From Fusicatenibacter sp050872605 (GTDB taxonomy: Bacteria > Bacillota > Clostridia > Lachnospirales > Lachnospiraceae), in the NCBI GenBank assembly GCA_050872605.1, contig JBNMHD010000008.1: a stretch of 64,000 nt of DNA, one strand, 5' to 3'. The notes beneath the pieces were generated by a model. It saw only the letters and a list, made by a program, of their open reading frames with translations. It ran no database searches and was not told the DNA's origin. Made by a program: the position numbers and the translations under genes. Below are positions 17,275 through 26,472 of this stretch, one piece after another. Position 1 is the first letter of the stretch. Each line of letters starts with the position of its first letter.

Positions 17275-18439
17275 TTTTGACAGAATCATCAACCGAAAAA
17301 ATACAGACTGTTTAAAATATGACTTTGCAGTAAAACGCGGCATGCCATCCGATGTGCTGCCGCTGTGGGTGGCGGACATGGACTTTGAGACATCCTCCTA
17401 CATCGAGGATGCGCTGGTAGAGCGTGCGAAAATGGGCATTTACGGCTACAGCGATGCGCAGACTCCGTATTTTGAGGCCGTTGCGGGATGGATGAAACGT
17501 CATCACAACTGGCAGCCGAAAGAAGAATGGCTGATCAAAACGCCAGGCGTTGTATTTGCACTTGCGATGGCAGTCAAGGCTTACACCGCGCCCGGGGATG
17601 CCGTGCTGATCCAGTCACCGGTTTACTATCCATTTTCGGAAGTCATTGCGGATAACGGCAGAAGAGTTGTCAGCAGCACGCTGGTGCTCGGCGATGATAA
17701 CCGCTATCACATGGATGTGGCGGATTTCGAGGAGAAGCTGAAAGCTGAAAACGTAAAGCTCTTTTTCCTCTGCAATCCGCACAATCCGGTCGGAAGAGTC
17801 TGGACGAAAGATGAGCTGACGGCGATCGGCGATCTCTGCGTGCAGTACGGCGTGACCGTTGTAAGTGATGAGATCCATGGAGATTTCATTTTTAAGGGCG
17901 AGCATCAGGTGTTTGCTGCGATCAAAAAAGAGTACGAGGACATCACGATCACCTGCACCGCGCCGAGTAAGACATTCAATCTGGCAAGTATGATGATGTC
18001 AAACATCTTTATCGCCAACCCGGAACTCCGTGCGAAATTCCGGAAACAGCTCGATGCAGCCGGAACGAGCCAGCTTGGTGTGATGGGTCTGGTGGCATGC
18101 GAGACGGCATATAATAAGGGCGAGGAGTGGTATGAGGCAATGCTTTCCTATGTGAAGGCAAATGCAGAATTTACAAGGCAGTATGTGGAGGAGCAGATTC
18201 CGGGCGTGAAGATGATCGACCTGGAGGGAACATATCTCGTATGGCTCGATTTCCGCGAGACGGGGCTTTCTGTCGACGAACTGGAAGACCTGATCATCAA
18301 CAAGGCGAAGCTGTGGCTCGACAGCGGCAAGATCTTCGGAGACTGCGGTCGCGGCTTCCAGCGGATCAACATCGCCTGCCCGCGCGCAACCCTGACCGAG
18401 GCACTGGAGCGGATTCGGGATGCGATGAAAAGCAGATAA
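17255..18439 (+). CDS. MalY/PatB-family C-S lyase (cystathionine beta-lyase type aminotransferase fold)
   Basis: The 394-residue PLP enzyme matches the PatB/MalY branch: LPLWVADMDF near residue 36, TPGVVFALA, CNPHNPVGRVW, SDEIHGD and the PLP lysine in APSKTFNLA at residue 239. These enzymes release homocysteine, pyruvate and ammonia from cystathionine or H2S from cysteine. Start ATG 17255 lies inside the end of the preceding gene and follows GAGGAAGAG. The pairing with a MetB/MetC-type gene suggests a complete transsulfuration step encoded as one operon. Confidence 0.85.
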   Translation: MAERNLDFDRIINRKNTDCLKYDFAVKRGMPSDVLPLWVADMDFETSSYIEDALVERAKMGIYGYSDAQTPYFEAVAGWMKRHHNWQPKEEWLIKTPGVVFALAMAVKAYTAPGDAVLIQSPVYYPFSEVIADNGRRVVSSTLVLGDDNRYHMDVADFEEKLKAENVKLFFLCNPHNPVGRVWTKDELTAIGDLCVQYGVTVVSDEIHGDFIFKGEHQVFAAIKKEYEDITITCTAPSKTFNLASMMMSNIFIANPELRAKFRKQLDAAGTSQLGVMGLVACETAYNKGEEWYEAMLSYVKANAEFTRQYVEEQIPGVKMIDLEGTYLVWLDFRETGLSVDELEDLIINKAKLWLDSGKIFGDCGRGFQRINIACPRATLTEALERIRDAMKSR

Positions 18440-18515
18440 AGCCACACCGATGAGATGCGTAGCATTTTGGAAGTTGGCTCTGAACAGTGACGAAAACATG
18501 TTGAAAAGGCGTAGC

Positions 18516-19244
18516 TTACGGAACATCTTTTTGGGAGATATGATTTTTTTTGTGTCTCCGGTAGAGAAAGAAGAAAGCTGCGCCTCCGCATATCAAAACG
18601 AGTACTTTCACCGGAATCTGATATACCGGATACACAGAGGTATAAATGCAATGATATTCTGGCGAAGAAACTTCGCTTTCCTCAGCAGGGCTCGGGCTCC
18701 AGGAAAAAGATGCCAGAATTCGAAAATATTTTTTATCAGAAGAAAACTGGCTATAAGGAAGATAAAAATCTGGGTTTCCAGGCGTTGTGATTTTCCGTTC
18801 CAGCGTCCAGGGTTCTTCCGTGCTGTTCCGAGTCCACAATTCTGCTTTTTCTAATTCAAAAAGATACATCAGTGGATCTGTCTCCAGACGGATAAAGTCT
18901 TCTTTCGCAGTTCTTACCTGGGTTATATTTTGAAAATCGAAAACTGTCTGATATAACAAAGAACGATCTGATTTTTCCTGATAGGTGAGTACATTTGCGG
19001 CATACAGATCTTGGAAACTTTTTGTCTTTTCAGATCGTTTAAAAAAATAGAAATCGATAGGTTTGGAAGAAGTTTTTCGATACTCGTTTTCTAAACTGGA
19101 TTCTATTGGCGAAGCATTTTCTGGTACGTTTTCTTTTAAAAAAGAGCACAATACCGTATCGTCATTTTCGAATGCAGTGTCTGCTTTGACTGGAACAGAA
19201 AAACAGAATAACAGGGTGAAAAATAAAAATTTGATTTTTTTCAT
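18516..19244 (-). CDS. Secreted, membrane-anchored protein of unknown function
   Basis: I do not recognise this 242-residue protein. It has a signal peptide (MKKIKFLFFTLLFCFSVPVKA), a largely hydrophilic extracellular region and one helix near the C-terminus (VKVLVLICGGAAFFFLY) followed by a basic cytoplasmic tail (RRHKKNH), as in a type I membrane protein. It is more AT-rich than the metabolic genes around it. The adjacent gene on the same strand also encodes a secreted protein, so the two may form an accessory unit. Confidence 0.65.
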   Translation of the reverse strand: MKKIKFLFFTLLFCFSVPVKADTAFENDDTVLCSFLKENVPENASPIESSLENEYRKTSSKPIDFYFFKRSEKTKSFQDLYAANVLTYQEKSDRSLLYQTVFDFQNITQVRTAKEDFIRLETDPLMYLFELEKAELWTRNSTEEPWTLERKITTPGNPDFYLPYSQFSSDKKYFRILASFSWSPSPAEESEVSSPEYHCIYTSVYPVYQIPVKVLVLICGGAAFFFLYRRHKKNHISQKDVP

Positions 19245-19427
19245 AATGAGTTACCTCTTATTTATGGCTTTATTCAGTTGATGCCGGATTTAAAAGTTTT
19301 TTTGAATGGTTGTTCTGTACTTTTTGTTACTGCAATTCCTAAAACATTCATAATCTGCCCGTTTTTCTACGAGTAATGGCGACTTGCTCATGATTTTACT
19401 TAAATTACTTGAAAATACCTTAAACAC

Positions 19428-19470
19428 AATTTGCCTATCAGAGAAATTTGTGCTTCTGGATAGGCAAATT
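19428..19470 (-). terminator. Stem-loop downstream of the frameshifted secreted gene
   Basis: AATTTGCCTATC and GATAGGCAAATT are perfect complements 19 bases apart. On the minus strand the T-rich stretch after the stem is weak, so termination is possible but not certain. Confidence 0.5.
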
Positions 19471-19526
19471 GTTACTTTGAAAGAGTAATTAGAAATTAAA
19501 TGTACTTGTATGTGGTGAATGAAAGT

Positions 19527-20268
19527 TTAATAACTTAGGTTCATTGTTTTATATGCAGTATAGGCTGTTCCTGATGGAGAGTAGCTAATTCCACCACCGT
19601 TGTAGGAAAAAGAGATACTGTAGCCGGTTTTCTGGGGATTATATAAGTATCCCATTACAATTCTTTTATCACTGCTATTACCTGCAGTAGCGTGACAGTA
19701 TGTAACACCTTTAAGCTTCATGGCATAGTCGGGTGTTCCTAGTTGACTCCCTGAAAATTCAGCACCAGATAATTGCTGATTATTTGCAGTAAGAGTTCCA
19801 CCGACTTTCCAATCGTTCATAGTATTATCTTTGTACCATAATTTTCCACCATATTCATACGGTCTCATAGCAGCGCCTAATTGAAAAGAAAAACTGTCTT
19901 TTCCGCGAGGTTGTTTATTTAGAAGTAAACTCGTATGTTGGATAGATATAAATGGTTGATGCATTTTTAAAAGCTGATGCAGTAAAGGAAATACCGGTTA
20001 AAGTTTCGCTACTGAGTATCGATATTTGATTTTCGATATTTGAATTAATATATTCAAAATGTTTACCTCCACTTTTTAAGTCATCCACAATGAACTGCAT
20101 GACGTCATCATCCAGCTTTTCTATTTCCTTTTGTGGCATTCCGGTTTTTAATAGATATGCTTTGTTAGATAGAACAACATTATTATCTGCCTTTACATTG
20201 CAAATTACCATATTTAAGGACAGAATACAACAAATAAAAAATGCAAGACATGTTTTTAATTTTTTCAT
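19527..20268 (-). pseudogene. Secreted protein of unknown function, split by a one-base frameshift
   Basis: One frame (20268 to 19915) encodes a signal peptide (MKKLKTCLAFFICCILSLNMVICNVKA) and about 90 further residues ending in IYIYPTYEFTSK and a stop. The next frame continues at once with NKQPRGKDSFSFQLGAAMRPYEYGG and runs to 19527. Removing one base from the TTT at 19918-19920 joins them into a single protein of about 240 residues, so the gene is disrupted or there is a sequencing error. The C-terminal part is rich in Gly, Ser and Tyr, like a secreted beta-structured protein. No function can be assigned. Confidence 0.65.
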
Positions 20269-20653
20269 GATGAGTGGTCTCCTTTCATAAGTATTGTTGG
20301 ATGGTTTTAGTTTTTTATTTATCCTTAGATTAGTGCACTATCTGAAAAGTAAATTCGTTCGTTAATATGGATGATAAAATAGAAAATTAATAAAAATGCT
20401 TGTAATTATTATATAAATATATGAAAAATAAATCAATAGTCAAAAAACATATAAATATATGAATTTGTAAAAAACAACGATTTTGTAAAAAGAATGTAAT
20501 TTTAGAGAGATATATACGTATAAAAAAATAAAACGTGATTTTAATTTGCAGTGATATGGATTCTATGATATAGTGTGGTAAAGTGATGCTGTGAAAAAAA
20601 ACAAAACCCCGTCGGCAAACAAGGCGGGCAGCGCAAGAAAGGGGATCATAACA
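20269..20653 (+). promoter_or_regulatory. AT-rich intergenic region with the thrH promoter and structured leader
   Basis: TTGCAG (20546-20551), a 17-bp spacer and TATAGT (20569-20574) form a promoter that gives a leader of about 70 nt. In the leader, CCCC at 20607-20610 can pair with GGGG at 20641-20644, which is the ribosome site of thrH. The remaining AT-rich part to the left shows no gene; it must also hold the promoter of the leftward secreted gene. Confidence 0.5.
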
Positions 20654-21259
20654 ATGTATATTACATGTCTGGATGTAGAAGGAGTACTGGTACCGGAAAT
20701 CTGGATCGCGTTTGCGGAGGCAAGCGGAATCCCGGAACTTAAAAAAACGACACGCGACGAACCGGATTACGATAAACTGATGAGATGGAGACTTGGAATC
20801 TTAAAAGAGCACGGCCTGGGACTGAAAGAGATTCAGGCTACGATTGAGAAGATCGATCCACTGCCGGGCGCAAGAGAGTTCCTCGACGAGCTGCGCACCT
20901 TCTCCCAGGTGATCCTGATCAGCGACACCTTCACGGAGTTTGCCGCACCGCTGATGAAAAAACTCGGCTATCCGACCCTGTTCTGCAACTCCCTGGAAGT
21001 CGCAGACGACGGAGAGATCACCGGCTTTAAGATGAGAGTCGAGCAGTCGAAGCTCACCACGGTCAAAGCACTGCAGTCTATCGGATTCGAAACGATCGCA
21101 AGCGGCGATTCCTATAATGACCTCGGCATGATTCAGGCAAGTAAGGCAGGCTTCCTGTTCCGCTCGACCGATAAAATCAAAGCCGACTATCCGCAGATTC
21201 CGGCGTATGAGACGTATGAGGAGCTGCTTGGAGCAATCAAAAAGGCAATGGAGAAATAA
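20654..21259 (+). CDS. thrH: ThrH-type phosphoserine phosphatase / homoserine phosphotransferase
   Basis: The 201-residue HAD protein matches ThrH in length and motifs: CLDVEGVLVPEIW (nucleophile Asp 7), MRWRLGILKEHG, LISDTFTEFA (motif II Ser/Thr), KLTTVKALQ (motif III Lys) and IASGDSYNDLGM (metal Asp pair). ThrH moves phosphate from phosphoserine to homoserine or water. ATG 20654 follows AAAGGGGAT; a GTG-started frame from 20591 begins only about 10 nt after the predicted transcript start and is rejected. It is monocistronic with a strong terminator. Confidence 0.85.
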   Translation: MYITCLDVEGVLVPEIWIAFAEASGIPELKKTTRDEPDYDKLMRWRLGILKEHGLGLKEIQATIEKIDPLPGAREFLDELRTFSQVILISDTFTEFAAPLMKKLGYPTLFCNSLEVADDGEITGFKMRVEQSKLTTVKALQSIGFETIASGDSYNDLGMIQASKAGFLFRSTDKIKADYPQIPAYETYEELLGAIKKAMEK

Positions 21260-21275
21260 GTATAAATACGTTTAT

Positions 21276-21318
21276 AAAAAATGCAGAGAACCGAAAAAAC
21301 AGGTTCTCTGCATTTTTT
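21276..21318. terminator. Bidirectional terminator between thrH and the padR gene
   Basis: AAAAAATGCAGAGAACC and its exact complement GGTTCTCTGCATTTTTT enclose a nine-base loop, so T-runs are present on both strands. Confidence 0.9.
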
Positions 21319-21320
21319 AA

Positions 21321-21884
21321 TTATTTTTTTGATTCCGCAGACCGCTGCTCGCTGAGCTTGATGCATTCCTGAATCCACTGCAGCGCAGCTTCTTCCCGGT
21401 ACACCGCGCCGCGCAGGACGAGATAATCCGAAAACGCGCGGTCATCCGCAGGCGGGATTTCATCAAATTTTTTCTGGTTTTCCAGCAGATGTTCCAGATG
21501 CTTCTGATGCTGGGAAAGCTGGTCGGCAAGAAATCGCTGCTGGAAATCCGGTGAGGCGCCGTCGAGGAAGAAGAGCCGCAAACGGGATTCATCCTTGGAT
21601 GCCGTCTGGATCGGGCAGAGCGTTTCCTCCCATTCCAAAAAATCGCGCCGTCCCTCATCGGTAATCGTATAGACCTTTTTTTCCAGCACATTTCCCGTGA
21701 TTTCCACCCGATATTGGATCAGTCCCTCGGCGTTCAGTGATTTCAGTTCTGGATAAATCTGGCTGTGCTTTGCATTCCAGAATTCAAATAAGGTTGTCTC
21801 AAATTCTTTCGACAGTTCATAGCCTGTCATGTCATTTCGGTTCAAAAGTCCGAGAATCGCATATTTCAAAGTTCCCATTCGCAA
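21321..21884 (-). CDS. PadR-family transcriptional regulator
   Basis: The 187-residue protein has an N-terminal PadR winged helix (LKYAILGLLNRNDMTGYELSKEFE, then AKHSQIYPELKSLNAEGLI) and a C-terminal Vir-type coiled-coil dimerisation domain rich in Gln and Leu. PadR proteins are usually repressors released by small ligands. It is divergent from a YczE-like gene, and a perfect inverted repeat of PadR type lies in the shared promoter. The start may be TTG 21884, which has the better-spaced AAAGGA site, or ATG 21878. Confidence 0.88.
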   Translation of the reverse strand: MRMGTLKYAILGLLNRNDMTGYELSKEFETTLFEFWNAKHSQIYPELKSLNAEGLIQYRVEITGNVLEKKVYTITDEGRRDFLEWEETLCPIQTASKDESRLRLFFLDGASPDFQQRFLADQLSQHQKHLEHLLENQKKFDEIPPADDRAFSDYLVLRGAVYREEAALQWIQECIKLSEQRSAESKK

Positions 21885-21985
21885 GAAATTCCTTTATCCA
21901 AATAATTTTTCAAAACCGTTTTGCTTTTGTGTTTTTGAGTATAGCACAGCTTCGCCGGAAAATCCACAGAAAAAATAAGTAAAAT

Positions 21986-22028
21986 AAAACATGTAAGAGT
22001 TGACATGTTTTGCGGTTGGTGATAAGAT
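21986..22028 (+). promoter_or_regulatory. PadR-type operator overlapping a consensus promoter
   Basis: AAAACATGT (21986-21994) and ACATGTTTT (22003-22011) form a perfect 9-bp inverted repeat with an 8-bp spacer, the ATGT...ACAT form known for PadR regulators. A perfect TTGACA -35 box (22000-22005) lies inside it, followed after 17 bp by TAAGAT (22023-22028). Binding would block RNA polymerase directed at the YczE-like and OYE genes. Confidence 0.75.
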
Positions 22029-22071
22029 AACAAAGGATCACAATTAGGAAGAAAGGATTTGAACTGCACCT

Positions 22072-22722
22072 ATGACAAACAACAAAAAAGACCTTGTGAA
22101 ACGTTACCTGATTTTCCTTGCGGGATTGTTTGTAAACTCCCTCGGGGTTGCACTCATCACCAAAGCAAATCTCGGAACATCTCCGATCTCATCAATCCCT
22201 TACGTATTAAGTCTTAACTTTGCATTATCTCTCGGCAACTTTACAATTATTTTCAGCATCCTGCTGATCGTTCTCCAGATTGCGATTCTCGGAAAGAATT
22301 TCAAACCGGAATCCCTTCTTCAGATCCCGGTGTCCATCGCCTTTGGATTTTTCATTGATTTCAGTATGGTCCTGTTACATGCACTGAATCCGCAGATGTA
22401 TGCGGCAAAAGTCGCTTACCTTCTGATCGGATGTCTGATCCTCGGCGTCGGTGTCTACATGGAAGTGCTCGCCGATGTTGTCATGCTGCCGGGCGAGTCC
22501 TTTGTCCGCGCGGTTGTTGCCAGATGGGAAACCGAGTTCGGTGCAACGAAAATCGCGTTCGACGTTTCCATGGCAGTCATTGCCGCTGCCGCTTCGTTTT
22601 TCCTGGCGCGTGAGCTGAACGGTGTCCGCGAGGGAACCATCGTAGCAGCCCTTCTGGTCGGTTTCATCGCCAGAACCATTGGCAAAAAACTGCATTTCCT
22701 TCCGGGGATGCTGTTTGAATAA
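22072..22722 (+). CDS. YczE/YyaS-like integral membrane protein
   Basis: The 216-residue protein has five to six hydrophobic helices and the family's opening LFVNSLGVALITKANLGTSPISSIPYVLS block, followed by LGNFTIIF and GVYMEVLADVVMLPGE. Members of this family are widespread in Firmicutes; a transport role is suspected but not shown. It is the first gene behind a PadR-controlled promoter and is followed 48 bp later by a large OYE-family reductase, so the two may handle the same small molecule. Confidence 0.75.
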   Translation: MTNNKKDLVKRYLIFLAGLFVNSLGVALITKANLGTSPISSIPYVLSLNFALSLGNFTIIFSILLIVLQIAILGKNFKPESLLQIPVSIAFGFFIDFSMVLLHALNPQMYAAKVAYLLIGCLILGVGVYMEVLADVVMLPGESFVRAVVARWETEFGATKIAFDVSMAVIAAAASFFLARELNGVREGTIVAALLVGFIARTIGKKLHFLPGMLFE

Positions 22723-22770
22723 AAAGAAAATGGGGTATTTTACAGATTCAAAAAAGAGGAGGAAGCAAAA

Positions 22771-24720
22771 ATGAAGTACGATTACCCACACCTTTGCAGC
22801 CCGATTACCATTGCAGGAAAGACCTTCCCGCACCGCATGTTCTCCGCGCCGATGGGCGGAACTGATATCACGAATGACGGATGTATCGGACCGAAGTCTG
22901 CTGCATTCTATGAGCTTCGTGCCAAAGGCGGAGCCGCAGCCGTGACGGTGAGCGAGTGCATGGTGCACCCGGCGACCGACGGTTCCCATGCGTATCATCT
23001 GGATACCGCAGTTTTAAATTCCCTGGCATCCGCAACGTATGCGGCTGACGCAATTTCCCGCCACGGCGCAGTACCGAGCCTGGAGCTGTCCCATTCCGGT
23101 ATGTATGCAGGAACTTACATGACCGATAAAACGAGACAGCACGAGATGTGCCAGTGGGGCCCGTCCGACACGACACGCCCGGACGGCGTACCGGTCCGAG
23201 CACTGTCAAAAGAGCAGATCGACGAGATCGTACAGGCTTATGGAACCGCAGCAGGCCTTGCCAAACGCGCCGGTTTCGAGATGATTATGATCCACGGCGG
23301 CCACGGCTGGCTGATCAACCAGTTCCTTTCCCCGTACTTCAACCACAGAACCGATGAGTACGGCGGAAGCCTCGAAAACCGCTGCCGCTTTGCCTGTCAG
23401 GTGCTCGATGCGGTCCGCGCAGCCGTCGGCCCGATGTTCCCGATTGAGTTCCGCTTCAGCGGTTCCGAGCTGTTTGAGGGCGGCTACGATCTGGAAGAGG
23501 GTGTCCGCATCGCGCAGACACTCGAATCCCGCATCGACCTGCTTCACGTTTCCGCCGGAACGTATCAGAGAGGCTTCGGCGACACCCATCCGTCCATGTT
23601 CAAAGATCACGGATGCAACGTTTATCTCGCAGCCGAGATCAAAAAACACGTTTCCATTCCGGTCGCAACGATCGGCGGTCTGAACGATCCGGCGCAGATG
23701 GAAGAGATCATCGCATCCGGCAAAGCCGATGTCGTTTACATGGCGAGAGCCCTTCTCGCAGATCCGTTCCTGCCGCGCAAAGTCATGGCAAACCGCTCGG
23801 AGGACATCGTGCACTGTCTGAGATGCTTCACCTGTATGGCAGAGCGCGCAGCAACCGGCACGAGAAGATGCACCGTCAATCCGCTGATCGGAAGAGAGAT
23901 GGAAGGCGATGAAGTGCAGCCATCTCCGGTGAAGAAAAAAGTCCTCGTCGCAGGCGGCGGCCCTGGCGGCCTGTATGCGGCATGGACCGCAGCCAGAAGA
24001 GGCCACAGCGTTGTGCTCTGCGAAAAAGAAGCGTCCCTTGGCGGCATCTTAAAGAGCGAAATCGCTCTGCCGTTCAAACGGGAAATGTTCGCGCTGACCG
24101 AGACTTACGAACGTTTCGCAAGAAATGCAGGCGTGGAAATCCGTCTCAACACTGAGGTAACACCGGAGTACGTCGAAAAAGAAGCCCCGGATGCCCTCAT
24201 CATTGCCGCCGGCTCCCGCCCGCTTGTTCCGCCGATCAAAGGCATGGATGGAGAGCAGGTCGTTGTTGTCAATGAGCTGTACCGCAATCTCGACAAGATT
24301 TCCGACAAAGTCGTTGTCATGGGCGGCGGCCTCGCCGGATGCGAGTGCGCAATCTCTCTTGGCATGGAAGGCAAAGAAGTCCAGCTCGTCGAAATGCGCG
24401 ACACCCTCGCCCCGGATGCAAACGTCCGCCACCGCCCGCTGCTCTTAAAAGAAATCGAAAAACAGGTCAAAGCCGTCCACACCGGTTACCGCGCCGAGGA
24501 GATCACCCCGGAAGGCGTATGGTGTATCGACGCAAATGGGGAACGTCACCTCGTAGAAGGAACTACCGTCATCTGCGCCCTCGGCCAGAGAGCAAGAACC
24601 GACGTCGTAGAAGCGCTCCGCAGCACTGCACCGTTCGTCCGCGTGATTGGAGACGCAAGACGCGTATCCACCATCACCAATGCTGTATATCAGGGATATC
24701 ATGCGGCGCTGGATATCTAA
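22771..24720 (+). CDS. Old Yellow Enzyme-family NADH:flavin oxidoreductase with Fe-S and FAD/NAD domains (dienoyl-CoA reductase / BaiCD-BaiH type)
   Basis: The 649-residue protein has an N-terminal FMN-binding TIM barrel (FSAPMGG; HGGHGWLINQFLSPYFNHRTDEYGG at about 170-195; VYMARALLADP). A 4Fe-4S cysteine cluster follows (HCLRCFTC ... RRC, about 350-370), then a C-terminal FAD/NAD domain with two dinucleotide folds (VAGGGPGGLYAAWTA and VMGGGLAGCECA). Enzymes of this layout reduce activated C=C bonds of enoyl-CoAs, bile-acid intermediates, cinnamate-like acids and flavonoids. PadR control points to a phenolic-like inducer or substrate, but this is inference. Confidence 0.85.
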   Translation: MKYDYPHLCSPITIAGKTFPHRMFSAPMGGTDITNDGCIGPKSAAFYELRAKGGAAAVTVSECMVHPATDGSHAYHLDTAVLNSLASATYAADAISRHGAVPSLELSHSGMYAGTYMTDKTRQHEMCQWGPSDTTRPDGVPVRALSKEQIDEIVQAYGTAAGLAKRAGFEMIMIHGGHGWLINQFLSPYFNHRTDEYGGSLENRCRFACQVLDAVRAAVGPMFPIEFRFSGSELFEGGYDLEEGVRIAQTLESRIDLLHVSAGTYQRGFGDTHPSMFKDHGCNVYLAAEIKKHVSIPVATIGGLNDPAQMEEIIASGKADVVYMARALLADPFLPRKVMANRSEDIVHCLRCFTCMAERAATGTRRCTVNPLIGREMEGDEVQPSPVKKKVLVAGGGPGGLYAAWTAARRGHSVVLCEKEASLGGILKSEIALPFKREMFALTETYERFARNAGVEIRLNTEVTPEYVEKEAPDALIIAAGSRPLVPPIKGMDGEQVVVVNELYRNLDKISDKVVVMGGGLAGCECAISLGMEGKEVQLVEMRDTLAPDANVRHRPLLLKEIEKQVKAVHTGYRAEEITPEGVWCIDANGERHLVEGTTVICALGQRARTDVVEALRSTAPFVRVIGDARRVSTITNAVYQGYHAALDI

Positions 24721-24741
24721 TTGGAAATAAAAAATTTGAGA

Positions 24742-24787
24742 AAATGCTGTACCATGAAATACAGAATTCATGGTGCAGCATTTTTTG
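24742..24787 (+). terminator. Terminator before the AAA/nuclease-like gene
   Basis: AATGCTGTACCATGAA and TTCATGGTGCAGCATTTTTT pair around ATACAGAA. A closely similar hairpin lies on the other side of the next gene. Confidence 0.8.
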
Positions 24788-24866
24788 CAGGATAAAGTCT
24801 ACCCATCGGAGTTCTTTCCGTGTATAATGAATACAGGAAAGATCACAATGTGAACAGGAGGACGCC

Positions 24867-26453
24867 ATGGGAAGATTTTTAAATCCGGGAAATGAAACAT
24901 TTTCGGAAGTCATTCATTCGGAAATCTATGTAGATAAAACGCAGCTTCTGGAATACACCAATAAAGTAATCAGTACGACATCAAAATTTATCTGCAGCAG
25001 CCGTCCCAGACGTTTTGGAAAGTCGATTACAGCGGAGATGCTGTCAGCATATTACAGTAAGGGCTGTGATTCCAGAGAACTGTTTGCAGATTATGCGATT
25101 TGCAAGGCAGCGTCCTTTGAAAAACATCTGAATCAGTACGATGTCATTCATTTTGATGTGCAGTGGTGCATGATGGATGCCGGGAATGCGGATCAGGTTG
25201 TGGAATATATCAATAACGGGATTCTGCAGGAACTGAAGGAAAAATACGGAGAACTGATTCCGGATACGGTAAAAACTGCTTATGGTGCAATGTCTTATAT
25301 CAAGGCCGCCAGCGGCAATAAATTTGTTGTCATCATCGATGAATGGGATGTATTGATCCGTGATGAAGCACAGAACCATAAAGTACAGGAAGAATATATT
25401 GATTTCTTAAGAGGCATGTTCAAAGGATCGGAACCGTCAAAGTATATTGCACTGGCGTATCTCACAGGAATTCTTCCGATCAAAAAATTAAAGACACAGT
25501 CCGCCCTCAACAATTTCGAAGAATTCACCATGCTGGATGCAGGAAGAATGGCGCCGTATGTTGGCTTCACAGAAGAGGAAGTGCATGATTTATGCGACCG
25601 GTACGGACAGAACTATGAACAGGTAAAATCATGGTATGATGGATATTCTCTGGAAGGGTATCAGGTATATAATCCAAAAGCTGTTGTCAGTCTGATGCTA
25701 AATGGAAAATATAAAAGCTACTGGTCCAATACCGGCAGTTATGAAGCGATTGTACCGCTGATCAACATGGACTTTGATGGACTGCGGGCAGCTATCATAG
25801 AAATGATGTCGGGGGCCGCCGTGGATGTGGATGTGACATCTTTCCAGAACGATACCGTAAGCTTCGCCAACCGGGATGATGTACTGACATATCTGATCCA
25901 CCTCGGTTATCTGGCTTACGATCAGGACAGGGAGCAGGTTTTTATTCCAAATGAGGAGATCAGACATGAACTGAACAATGCAGTGAAACGAAATCAGTGG
26001 AATGAAATGATTACTTTTCAGAAGAAATCTGCAGATCTGCTGGAAGCAACTCTGGATATGGATGAAAAAGCAGTGGCGGATGGGATAGAGCAGATTCATC
26101 AGGAGTATAGCTCGGTAATTCAGTACAATGATGAAAACTCCCTGAGCAGCGTGCTTACGATAGCATATTTAAGCTCCATGCAGTATTATTTCAAACCCGT
26201 AAGGGAGCTGCCGACCGGGCGCGGGTTTGCAGATTTTGTTTATCTTCCGAAACCAGAATACAGAACAGGCTATCCGGCGCTGCTGGTAGAACTTAAGTGG
26301 AACAAAGGCGCAAACACCGCCATTGAACAGATTCAGGACAAAAAATATCCGGATTCTATTCTGGAATATACAGGAGATATTCTTCTTGTCGGGATCAACT
26401 ATAATAAAAAGACGAAAGAACATGAGTGCAGAATTGAAAAGATAAAAAAATAG
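24867..26453 (+). CDS. AAA-ATPase-like protein with C-terminal PD-(D/E)XK domain (DUF1703 family)
   Basis: The 528-residue protein is a typical member of a family expanded in gut Firmicutes and Bacteroidetes. It starts MGRFLNPGNETFSEVIHSE-IYVDKT, followed by CSSRPRRFGKSITAEML (a Walker A-like loop, residues 47-63) and VVIIDEWDVLI (Walker B-like). The C-terminal nuclease-like domain has GRGFADFVYLPK and ALLVELKWNK (D and E-x-K). The biological role of the family is unknown; defence or mobile-element functions have been suggested. It stands alone, framed by two similar hairpins, and has its own AGGAGG site. Confidence 0.8.
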   Translation: MGRFLNPGNETFSEVIHSEIYVDKTQLLEYTNKVISTTSKFICSSRPRRFGKSITAEMLSAYYSKGCDSRELFADYAICKAASFEKHLNQYDVIHFDVQWCMMDAGNADQVVEYINNGILQELKEKYGELIPDTVKTAYGAMSYIKAASGNKFVVIIDEWDVLIRDEAQNHKVQEEYIDFLRGMFKGSEPSKYIALAYLTGILPIKKLKTQSALNNFEEFTMLDAGRMAPYVGFTEEEVHDLCDRYGQNYEQVKSWYDGYSLEGYQVYNPKAVVSLMLNGKYKSYWSNTGSYEAIVPLINMDFDGLRAAIIEMMSGAAVDVDVTSFQNDTVSFANRDDVLTYLIHLGYLAYDQDREQVFIPNEEIRHELNNAVKRNQWNEMITFQKKSADLLEATLDMDEKAVADGIEQIHQEYSSVIQYNDENSLSSVLTIAYLSSMQYYFKPVRELPTGRGFADFVYLPKPEYRTGYPALLVELKWNKGANTAIEQIQDKKYPDSILEYTGDILLVGINYNKKTKEHECRIEKIKK

Positions 26454-26472
26454 AAAACAGAATGCAGAGAAG

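Noticed and set aside
16318..17379. A 353-codon minus-strand frame
   Set aside because: It is a shadow of the MetB/MetC-type gene, rich in His, Cys and Arg, with no ribosome site or family motif.
23206..24006. A 266-codon minus-strand frame
   Set aside because: It is antisense to the OYE-family reductase and has shadow-frame composition.
24821..24828. Promoter for the AAA/nuclease-like gene from the TATAAT at 24823
   Set aside because: The -10 box is perfect, but no acceptable -35 box lies 16-18 bp upstream, so it is not listed as a feature.
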